This document shows, piece by piece, positions 19,231 to 26,127 of a stretch of 64,000 nucleotides of DNA. Every line of letters begins with the position of its first letter. The first letter of the stretch is position 1. The notes under the pieces are model-generated. The model saw nothing but the letters and a program-made list of their open reading frames with translations. It had not been told where the DNA came from and did not search any database. This DNA is from Pseudomonas sp. GM41(2012) (GTDB lineage Bacteria > Pseudomonadota > Gammaproteobacteria > Pseudomonadales > Pseudomonadaceae), in NCBI RefSeq assembly GCF_000282315.2, contig NZ_AKJN02000007.1, positions 1 to 64,000 on the forward strand. Reading direction: 5' to 3'. Position numbers and translations under genes: made by a program.

Positions 19231-19326
19231 GCGCTGAAACAAAACCTGGCTGGCGAGATTGTGGTCGAATAAATGACAGCAGCTAAAACGCATCATCGTG
19301 CGCGCTGCCTCAAAGGAGCTTCAACC

Positions 19327-19560
19327 ATGAAACGTTTTGCCTTGGCGGTTATCTGTTGCGCGCTGGCCACATCGGCCCTGGCGGCAACGAAATCCTGTGA
19401 AGAACTCAAGGCCGAGATTGAAGCCAAGATCCAGGCCAATAACGTCTCGTCCTACACGCTGGAAATCGTCACCAACGAGGAAGTACACGATCAGAACATG
19501 GTCGTCGGTTCGTGCGAAGGCGGCACGAAGAAAATCATCTACCAGAAGAACGACCGCTGA
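19327..19560 (+). CDS. Secreted DUF1161 protein, copy 2
   Basis: A 77-residue paralogue of the protein at 17208. It has a signal peptide (MKRFALAVICCALATSALAA) and the same core: KSCEELKAEIEAKIQANNVS, YTLEIV, VVGSCEGGTKKIIY. The two mature cysteines are conserved. AAGGAG is at a good distance from the ATG. The function is unknown. The two copies flank the LLM and osmC genes. Confidence 0.82.
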   Translation: MKRFALAVICCALATSALAATKSCEELKAEIEAKIQANNVSSYTLEIVTNEEVHDQNMVVGSCEGGTKKIIYQKNDR

Positions 19561-19566
19561 TTCACC

Positions 19567-19989
19567 TCACATGAGGCAATAGGACTCTCGATCTTCAGCG
19601 ACAATCTCCCGCTTGGCGTTGTACAGCCGGGCACCGGGAGTAAACGCTATCGACTGACCTACCAGCACATAACGTTGGCCGGCTTCGAAATGATCGTAGT
19701 TGATGGTCAGGTAGCACAAGCGTTCCGTGGGGCCGTTCATCAAGCTCAGCCCCCCACCACCGGGCACTTCAAAGTCGAATCGAACAATCAGCTCATGGCT
19801 ACCGGGGGTGACCTGGAAAAAACGCCCGTCGCGCAACCGCTGATTGTCCAGGCGTTCGGCCATCAGCAATTTATCGTTGGGGAATGGCGTAGAAAACTCG
19901 ACCCAGGCCATCTGCGGATTAACCGCTGGCAACGGGCTCTGACAGCCAGCAACGACGCTTGCAGCAAGTAACAGCATTAACCTGCGCAT
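19567..19989 (-). CDS. Putative lipoprotein, pair member 1
   Basis: A 140-residue protein with a lipoprotein signal (MRRLMLLLAASVVAGCQS; the lipobox VAGC places the lipidated Cys at residue 16). The mature part includes FFQVTPGSHELIVRFDFEVP and YDHFEAGQRYVL, matching the neighbouring gene at 20030-20452. I do not recognise a named family. The start is placed at the signal peptide; the ribosome-binding site there is weak and the frame is open 26 codons upstream. Convergent with the DUF1161 gene. Confidence 0.7.
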   Translation of the reverse strand: MRRLMLLLAASVVAGCQSPLPAVNPQMAWVEFSTPFPNDKLLMAERLDNQRLRDGRFFQVTPGSHELIVRFDFEVPGGGGLSLMNGPTERLCYLTINYDHFEAGQRYVLVGQSIAFTPGARLYNAKREIVAEDRESYCLM

Positions 19990-20029
19990 GTTGATTTTCT
20001 CAAGGACTCGTCCTTTAGAATAACGCCGA

Positions 20030-20452
20030 TCAGGTGCGTTGGCAGCCAGCCGGCACACCTTGGCCAATCACTTTTCGCTGCTGATCATAGAGCTTTGCCC
20101 ACGGCCGAAAGCCGATATTCCCTGCTTTCAGCTGATACCGTTCGCCGGCGTTGAAGTCGTTGAATTTTACGTTTAGCTGGCAGTCACGCCATAGCGTCTC
20201 GGCGTCTGGTCCGATGTTGGTTGGTGCGACCGGGAATTGGTAACGGACTGTCAACTCATGGCTACCCGGCTGAACCTCGAAATAGCGCTTGTCGGTGGCG
20301 GCCTTGTCATCGACTTCCAGCGCTTGCAGCGCCGTGTCTTCCTGCTTCGAATCCAGGTCGATCCACGCTTGAGCCGGATCATGGGGGGGTAATCCGAATC
20401 CAGCACAACCTGCCAGCATCAACAGGCTTCCTGTCAGCATCAACGTGCGCAT
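20030..20452 (-). CDS. Putative lipoprotein, pair member 2
   Basis: A 140-residue lipoprotein (MRTLMLTGSLLMLAGCAG, lipobox LAGC) with the same plan as the gene downstream: YFEVQPGSHELTVRYQFPVA, then a cysteine in WRDCQLNVKF, then NDFNAGERYQLKAG and a C-terminal cysteine. The two cysteines are matched in the paralogue (RLCYLTINY and ESYCLM) and may form a disulfide. It probably arose with its neighbour by tandem duplication. AGCTCCGCT precedes the ATG, so the site is modest. The function is unknown. Confidence 0.72.
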   Translation of the reverse strand: MRTLMLTGSLLMLAGCAGFGLPPHDPAQAWIDLDSKQEDTALQALEVDDKAATDKRYFEVQPGSHELTVRYQFPVAPTNIGPDAETLWRDCQLNVKFNDFNAGERYQLKAGNIGFRPWAKLYDQQRKVIGQGVPAGCQRT

Positions 20453-20511
20453 AGCGGAGCTCCAGTCAGGCGGGATAGTCTTGCGGGCAGACTCTCCAAG
20501 GATGATTCATT

Positions 20512-21600
20512 TTGATCAGGCCGCTTCCAAGCCTTGGGTTACTTGATCGCGTTTTACGCATTTTGTTTCCGGGTGTTCTGTTTTTGTTTCTCAACGGTTG
20601 CGCCGGCGTCAGCTATTACGGCCAATTGGCCAGTGGTCAGCTGCAATTGCTGCGAGCACGCGAGCCGATTTCCAGAGTGATTGCCGATCCCGGTCGCGAT
20701 CAACTATTGCGTGCGCACCTGATTCAATCGCAAAAGGCCCGCACGTTCGCCAGCCAACAGCTGCGGCTGCCGGATAACCAGAGTTACCGCTTGTACGCCG
20801 ACATTGGCCGGCCGTTCGTAGTCTGGAACGTGTTTGCCACGCCGGAATTTTCCCTGACACCACAAAACCATTGCTTCCCGATCGCCGGTTGCGTCGCCTA
20901 TCGCGGTTATTACAGTCAGAGCGCGGCCCGCGGTGAAGCTGCGTTGCAACGATTACAAGGTATGGACGTGTCGATCGGCGGCGTCGAGGCTTATTCGACG
21001 CTCGGCTGGTTCAACGATCCGATTATCAGTTCGATGATGGCCTGGGGTGACGAACGATTGGCCACGCTGATCTTCCATGAACTGGCGCATCAACGTTTTT
21101 ATGTGAAGGACGACACCGAGTTCAATGAGTCTTTCGCCACCTTCGTCGAACAGGAAGGCACCCGCCAATGGCGTGCATTCCGCGGCCTGGCACCGGACAG
21201 CGGCGCGCAGGTGCAGCAACGGGACCAGTTCATTCAATTGGTTCTGGAGACCCGCACGCGACTCGAACGGCTGTACACCCTGCCCCTGCCCGCCGACCAG
21301 ATGCGCCAGCGCAAAGCCGACGAGTTCGAACGACTGCGCGGTGAATACCGGCAACTGCGCGACAGCCGATGGGCTGGGGACAAACGCTATGACGCGTGGA
21401 TCAATGCGCCGATGAACAATGCCCGGCTGTTGCCATTTGGGCTGTACGACCAATGGGTGCCGGCGTTTGCGGCGTTGTTCAGACAAGAGGGGGGGAATTG
21501 GGTGAAGTTTTATGCGGCAGTCGAGCAGCTTGGCGCGTTGCCGGTGGGTGAGCGCAAGGTGGCGTTGAAGGCATTAGCAGACAAAATCTCCGTCGACTGA
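20512..21600 (+). CDS. Predicted lipoprotein aminopeptidase (COG4324 family)
   Basis: A 362-residue protein with an N-terminal hydrophobic segment ending in a lipobox (LFLNGCAG), so it is probably a lipoprotein. The zinc-binding motif is His189-Glu190-xx-His193 (IFHELAHQRFY), with Glu206 in FNESFATFVE as the likely third ligand, matching the predicted aminopeptidase family. The start is a TTG at 20512, preceded by AAGGA at a spacing of about nine bases; no in-frame ATG lies before the signal sequence. Substrate unknown. Convergent with the RAYT gene, with a REPIN between them. Confidence 0.78.
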   Translation: MIRPLPSLGLLDRVLRILFPGVLFLFLNGCAGVSYYGQLASGQLQLLRAREPISRVIADPGRDQLLRAHLIQSQKARTFASQQLRLPDNQSYRLYADIGRPFVVWNVFATPEFSLTPQNHCFPIAGCVAYRGYYSQSAARGEAALQRLQGMDVSIGGVEAYSTLGWFNDPIISSMMAWGDERLATLIFHELAHQRFYVKDDTEFNESFATFVEQEGTRQWRAFRGLAPDSGAQVQQRDQFIQLVLETRTRLERLYTLPLPADQMRQRKADEFERLRGEYRQLRDSRWAGDKRYDAWINAPMNNARLLPFGLYDQWVPAFAALFRQEGGNWVKFYAAVEQLGALPVGERKVALKALADKISVD

Positions 21601-21606
21601 ACTGCC

Positions 21607-21700
21607 GCCATCGCGGGCAAGCCTTGCTCCTACGGGGCCCGTCGTGCCCACCATTGCGACTTGACGAGAATCTGTAGGAGCAAGGCTTGCCCGCGATGGC
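21607..21700. repeat. REPIN (paired REP elements), left flank of RAYT
   Basis: Two inverted REP units: GCCATCGCGGGCAAGCC followed by TTGCTCCTAC at 21607-21633, and the reverse complement at 21674-21700. They enclose 40 bases. The right half, with 18 bases of spacer before it and one after, is repeated identically at 22314-22359. Confidence 0.93.
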
Positions 21701-21726
21701 GTCCGCAAGGATTCGCTAGCGTTGGT

Positions 21727-22185
21727 TCACAACCAAATAGCATCCCACAACGGATAATCCCCAACCCTCTCGACCAATCCCGCTCGCAATGGATTGGCGA
21801 CGATGTATCGCGCAACCGCCTGTAGATCTTCTTCCTTACGAATGGCGCGATCGTGGAGTCCCGGCTGCCAAATCGGACCTTCTCTCTGAAGCGCCCGGTT
21901 TAATGTGACCGTTGTACGTGATTTCGTGCGGGCCATCAGGGTCGGCAAGGAAATGTTTTGAAGTTCGATCAGCCAATGGAAATGATCCGGCATGACAACC
22001 CAGGCCAATGAGTTGGCGAATTGCTCTTGTTGAGCCTTTTGAAATGCATCGACTACTAATCGACCCGTTTGAAAACTGGAAAAAACAGGCTGGCGGTTTC
22101 GAACGACAGCTGTCAGCAAATAGATTTGTCCCTCCTCGGAGTAACGTCCGGAACGTAGTCGGTGGGCATGATGCTGGCTTGGCAT
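21727..22185 (-). mobile_element. REP-associated tyrosine transposase (RAYT)
   Basis: A 152-residue Y1/HUH-type transposase. It has the HUH-like motif in VVMPDHFHWLIEL (His-x-His) and the catalytic tyrosine in VARYIVANPLRAGL, with SGRYSEEGQIYLLT at the N-terminus. The length matches intact RAYTs. GGAGG lies upstream of the ATG. It lies between two REPINs, the expected substrates; RAYTs nick and rejoin single-stranded REP DNA. RAYTs are inherited vertically and usually single copy, and are thought to spread REPINs rather than to move themselves. Confidence 0.93.
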
Positions 22186-22281
22186 TGATGATCCTCCTTG
22201 ATCGTGGCCTGAGTCAGAGAGGCTAGAACGGCAAAAGAGGATAGGGGGTAAAATAGTTGCTCAGGATGTGTCGGCAAAGAC

Positions 22282-22358
22282 GCCATCGCGAGCAAGCTTT
22301 GCTCCTACGGGAGGCGACTTGACGAGAATCTGTAGGAGCAAGGCTTGCCCGCGATGGC
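22282..22358. repeat. REPIN (paired REP elements), right flank of RAYT
   Basis: Inverted REP units at 22282-22308 (a variant with GAGCAAGCTTTGC) and 22332-22358 (canonical). The right unit and its 18-base leader are identical to those of the left REPIN, a direct repeat of 46 bases flanking the transposase gene. Confidence 0.93.
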
Positions 22359-22365
22359 GATAGAC

Positions 22366-23016
22366 CTAACGCTGCAAAAACGCCTGATGCATCTCTTCCA
22401 GCGTCTCGAAGTGCCAGGTCGGGGCTTCTGCGCTCAACTCTTCCCGGCTGCCAAAACCATAACCAACAGCCGCTGCATCCAGCCCGTTACTGCGCGCACC
22501 GATCAGGTCGTGTTTACGGTCACCGATCATCAGGGTGCTGGCCGGGTCCAGGCCTTCTTCAGCCATCAAGTGGGCGATCAGCTCGACTTTGTTAGTCCGG
22601 GTTCCATCCAGTTCGCTGCCATAGATCACTTTGAAGTACTTGGCGAAGTCGAAGTGCCGGGCAATTTCCCGGGCAAAGATCCACGGTTTGGACGTCGCGA
22701 TGTACAGCTGTCGCCCTTGCCCGCCGAGGGTTTCCAACAGGGGTGTGACGCCGTCGAATACGCGGTTCTCATACAGGCCGGTGACCTTGAAGCGTTCGCG
22801 ATAGAAGTTCACCGCTTCCCAGGCCTTGGGCTCGTCGAAGTCGTAGAACTGCATGAACGCCTGCAACAGCGGCGGACCGATGAAGTGTTCAAGTTTGCTC
22901 AGGTCGGGCTCATCGATGCCCAGTTTGCTCAAGGCGAACTGGATCGAACGGGTGATGCCCTCGCGCGGATCGGTCAGGGTGCCATCGAGGTCGAACAATA
23001 CGGTTTGGTAATGCAT
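22366..23016 (-). CDS. HAD-family phosphatase (phosphoglycolate phosphatase-like)
   Basis: A 216-residue HAD hydrolase, subfamily IA. Motif I is FDLDGTLTD (nucleophile Asp), motif II is the Ser/Thr in YIATSKPWIF, motif III is the Lys near TRTNKVELI, and motif IV is MIGDRKHDLIGA. A helical cap lies between residues ~15 and 80. It resembles Gph-like phosphatases, but the usual gph gene in Pseudomonas lies elsewhere, so the substrate is open. It begins 26 bases after the gamma-carbonic anhydrase gene on the same strand. Confidence 0.85.
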   Translation of the reverse strand: MHYQTVLFDLDGTLTDPREGITRSIQFALSKLGIDEPDLSKLEHFIGPPLLQAFMQFYDFDEPKAWEAVNFYRERFKVTGLYENRVFDGVTPLLETLGGQGRQLYIATSKPWIFAREIARHFDFAKYFKVIYGSELDGTRTNKVELIAHLMAEEGLDPASTLMIGDRKHDLIGARSNGLDAAAVGYGFGSREELSAEAPTWHFETLEEMHQAFLQR

Positions 23017-23042
23017 GTTGAATCCTGAATAAGGGCGCAGGG

Positions 23043-23588
23043 TCAGAGCTGGTCGTAGCCTTCGGCCAGATGCAAATTCTTGAGCTTCACGTAGTTCGCC
23101 GCGCTGTAGGTGAAAAAGGCTTTTTCCTTGTCAGTCAGTGGCCGGACCTGTTTCACCGGGCTGCCCACATAAAGGAAGCCGCTTTCCAGGCGCTTGCCCG
23201 GTGGCACCAGACTGCCAGCGCCGATGATCACATCGTCGTCGACCACCGCACCGTCCATGACGATGCTGCCCATGCCGATCAGAATCCGACTGCCCACGGT
23301 GCAGCCGTGGAGCATGACTTTATGCGCGATGGTCACATCGTCGCCGATCAGCAACGGAAAGCCATCGGGATTGAATGGCCCGGCGTGGGTGATGTGCAGC
23401 ACACAGCCGTCCTGCACGCTGGTGCGCGCGCCGATACGGATGCGGTGCATGTCGCCACGAATCACCGTCAGCGGCCAGACCGAGCTGTCTTCGCCGATTT
23501 CAACGTCGCCGATCACCACCGCCGAACCGTCGACAAAGGCGCCTTTGCCCAGTAGCGGCGTGTGGTTCTGATACTTGCGAAGGGTCAC
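23043..23588 (-). CDS. Gamma-class carbonic anhydrase family protein
   Basis: A 181-residue left-handed beta-helix protein with hexapeptide repeats (SAVVIGDVEIGEDSSVWPLT, then VRIGARTSVQDGCVLHIT). The three zinc-ligand histidines are seen in VLHITHAGP, TIAHKVMLHGC. The start is a GTG at 23588, which gives VTLRKYQNHTPLLGKGAF, the family N-terminus; the frame runs a further 29 codons upstream without homology. Family members (YrdA/CaiE-like) often have weak or no carbonic anhydrase activity. Divergent from prlC. Confidence 0.85.
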   Translation of the reverse strand: MTLRKYQNHTPLLGKGAFVDGSAVVIGDVEIGEDSSVWPLTVIRGDMHRIRIGARTSVQDGCVLHITHAGPFNPDGFPLLIGDDVTIAHKVMLHGCTVGSRILIGMGSIVMDGAVVDDDVIIGAGSLVPPGKRLESGFLYVGSPVKQVRPLTDKEKAFFTYSAANYVKLKNLHLAEGYDQL

Positions 23589-23677
23589 GATAGGGTTTCT
23601 CTCTGTTGCTGATAGCTGCGGTGAGCGTCGATTGTAATTAAGATGGCGCAATGTTTCTTCCAGCCAAGGTGCCAACC

Positions 23678-25729
23678 GTGAGCGTGAACAACCCTCTTTT
23701 GCAGTCCTACGACCTGCCGCCGTTCTCGGCGATCCGTGCCGAACACGTGCAACCGGCTATTGAACAGATCCTGGCTGACAACCGCGCCGCCATTATCGAG
23801 ATCCTCAAAGTCCAGGGCAAACAACCGACCTGGGCCGGCCTGGTGCTGGCGATGGACGAACTGAATGATCGACTGGGCGCCGCCTGGAGCCCGGTCAGCC
23901 ACCTGAATGCTGTGTGCAACAGCGCCGAATTGCGCGAAGCCTACGAGTCCTGCCTGCCGGCCTTGAGCGCCTACTCCACCGAATTGGGCCAGAACCGCGA
24001 GTTGTTCGAGGCGTTCGAAGCGCTGGCGAACAGTCCCGAAGCTGCCGGTTTCGAGGTGGCGCAGAAAACTATCCTGGAACACTCCCTGCGCGACTTCCGT
24101 CTGTCGGGTATCGACCTGCCGGAAGCCGAACAAAAGCGTTACGCCGAAGTGCAGAGCAAATTGTCGGAGCTGGGCAGCCGCTTCTCCAACCAACTGCTCG
24201 ACGCCACTCAGGCCTGGACCAAGCACGTCACCGATGAAGCCGCCCTCGCCGGCCTGACCGATTCGGCCAAGGCGCAAATGGCCGCGGCGGCACAGGCCAA
24301 AGGCCTGGAAGGCTTCCTGATCACCCTGGAATTCCCGAGCTACTACGCGGTGATGACCTACGCCCAGGACCGCGCCCTGCGCGAAGAAGTCTACGCCGCC
24401 TACTGCACCCGTGCGTCGGACCAAGGCCCGAATGCCGGTCAGAACGATAACGGCCCGGTCATGGAAGAAATCCTCGACCTGCGTCAGGAACTTGCAAAAC
24501 TCTTGGGCTTTGCCAGCTTCTCGGAGCTGAGCCTGGCCACCAAAATGGCCGAATCCAGCGATCAGGTGCTGAGTTTCCTGCGCGATCTGGCCAAGCGCAG
24601 CAAACCGTTCGCCGTCCAGGATCTGGAACAGCTCAAGGCGTACGCCGCCGAACAAGGCTGCCCGGACCTGCAAAGCTGGGACAGCGGTTTCTACGGTGAA
24701 AAGCTTCGCGAGCAGCGCTACAGCGTGGCCCAGGAAGCCCTTCGCGCGTACTTCCCGATCGATAAAGTGCTGGGCGGTCTGTTCGCTATCGTTCAGCGCC
24801 TGTACGGCATCGAAATCGCCGAACTGAAAGGCTTCGACACCTGGCACCCAGATGTTCGCCTGTTCGAAATCAAGGAAAACGGCCAGCACGTCGGCCGCTT
24901 CTTCTTCGACCTCTACGCCCGCGCCAACAAGCGTGGCGGTGCCTGGATGGACGGCGCCCGCGACCGTCGCCGCACGATCAGCGGCGTATTGCAAAGTCCG
25001 GTGGCGAACCTGGTGTGCAATTTCACCCCGGCCGACAGCGGCAAGCCAGCGCTGTTGACCCACGATGAAGTGACCACCCTGTTCCACGAATTCGGTCACG
25101 GCCTGCATCACCTGTTGACCCGCGTTGAACACGCCGGCGTATCCGGCATCAACGGCGTGGCCTGGGATGCGGTCGAGCTGCCAAGCCAGTTCATGGAGAA
25201 CTGGTGCTGGGAGCCGGAAGGTCTGGCGCTGATCTCCGGTCACTACGAAACCGGCGAACCGCTGCCTCAGGACCTGCTGGAGAAAATGCTCGCCGCGAAG
25301 AATTTCCAGTCCGGTCTGATGATGGTCCGTCAGCTGGAGTTCTCGCTGTTCGACTTCGACCTGCACGCCACCCACGGTGACGGCCGTAGCGTGGCGCAGG
25401 TACTTGAAGGTGTGCGCGACGAGGTGTCGGTCATGCGTCCACCTGCCTACAACCGCTTCCCTAACAGCTTCGCTCACATCTTCGCCGGCGGTTATGCGGC
25501 GGGCTACTACAGCTACAAATGGGCTGAAGTGCTGTCGGCGGATGCCTTCTCGAAATTTGAAGAAGAAGGCGTGCTCAACGCCGAGACCGGCCGCGCCTTC
25601 CGCGAAGCGATCCTGGCGCGCGGTGGCTCCCAGGAACCGATGGTGCTGTTCGTCGACTTCCGCGGACGTCCGCCGTCGATTGACGCACTCTTGCGCCACA
25701 GCGGCCTGAGTGAGGTCGCGGCAGCATGA
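23678..25729 (+). CDS. prlC: Oligopeptidase A
   Basis: A 683-residue M3A zinc peptidase that degrades short peptides and cleaved signal peptides in the cytoplasm. The zinc site is His470-Glu471-xx-His474 in TLFHEFGHGLHHLL. The flanking NGVAWDAVELPSQFMENW and the GYYSYKWAEVLSADAF region are typical of OpdA. The GTG at 23678 is chosen over the ATG nine codons earlier: AAGG is well placed and the resulting VSVNNPLLQSYDLPPF matches the family. Its stop overlaps the next gene by four bases (ATGA). Confidence 0.95.
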   Translation: MSVNNPLLQSYDLPPFSAIRAEHVQPAIEQILADNRAAIIEILKVQGKQPTWAGLVLAMDELNDRLGAAWSPVSHLNAVCNSAELREAYESCLPALSAYSTELGQNRELFEAFEALANSPEAAGFEVAQKTILEHSLRDFRLSGIDLPEAEQKRYAEVQSKLSELGSRFSNQLLDATQAWTKHVTDEAALAGLTDSAKAQMAAAAQAKGLEGFLITLEFPSYYAVMTYAQDRALREEVYAAYCTRASDQGPNAGQNDNGPVMEEILDLRQELAKLLGFASFSELSLATKMAESSDQVLSFLRDLAKRSKPFAVQDLEQLKAYAAEQGCPDLQSWDSGFYGEKLREQRYSVAQEALRAYFPIDKVLGGLFAIVQRLYGIEIAELKGFDTWHPDVRLFEIKENGQHVGRFFFDLYARANKRGGAWMDGARDRRRTISGVLQSPVANLVCNFTPADSGKPALLTHDEVTTLFHEFGHGLHHLLTRVEHAGVSGINGVAWDAVELPSQFMENWCWEPEGLALISGHYETGEPLPQDLLEKMLAAKNFQSGLMMVRQLEFSLFDFDLHATHGDGRSVAQVLEGVRDEVSVMRPPAYNRFPNSFAHIFAGGYAAGYYSYKWAEVLSADAFSKFEEEGVLNAETGRAFREAILARGGSQEPMVLFVDFRGRPPSIDALLRHSGLSEVAAA

Positions 25730-26013
25730 GCGAGGGTCCTGTGATCACGAAAAAACGCTTTATCGCCGGGGCAGTCTGCCCGGCCTGCAGCGAGCCGGAC
25801 AAGTTGATGATGTGGAACGAAGACGAAGTCCCACACCGCGAGTGCGTGGCCTGCGGTTATTCCGACACGTTGAATGAACAAGGCCTGTCGGTACCCAAGG
25901 AATTGGGCACGCGGGTCAACACTTCAGCGCTGAAAGTGCCGGACGCCAAGGTTCAGGCCGTGCAGTTTTTCCCGAACCCGAAGCTGAAGAAAAAGCCTGA
26001 CGAGCAACACTGA
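25726..26013 (+). CDS. YheV-family zinc ribbon protein
   Basis: A 95-residue protein with two CxxC pairs (CPACSEPDKLMMW and CVACGYSD) forming a zinc ribbon. The KRFIAGAVCPAC start is the YheV signature. It overlaps prlC by four bases (ATGA), so the two are translationally coupled; prlC-yheV adjacency is also seen in E. coli. The function is unknown. Confidence 0.88.
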   Translation: MSEGPVITKKRFIAGAVCPACSEPDKLMMWNEDEVPHRECVACGYSDTLNEQGLSVPKELGTRVNTSALKVPDAKVQAVQFFPNPKLKKKPDEQH

Positions 26014-26019
26014 GCCAAC

Positions 26020-26054
26020 ACCACCTTCCACTCCTGAATCGAGTGGAAGGTGGT
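26020..26054 (+). terminator. Hairpin after the prlC-yheV pair
   Basis: A perfect 14-base stem, ACCACCTTCCACTC (26020-26033) with its complement (26041-26054), around a 7-base loop, begins 7 bases after the stop. There is no T tract. It separates the two M3 peptidase genes. Confidence 0.65.
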
Positions 26055-26127
26055 ATCTATCTACCACCTTTGCCCTGCGCTTCCTTTATAGGCTGACCAC
26101 ATTCAGCCTCTACTCAAGGAAGACGCC

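Noticed and set aside
23585..25699. A 704-codon open frame opposite prlC
   Set aside because: Antisense shadow of prlC with the same biased composition and no homology or ribosome-binding site.
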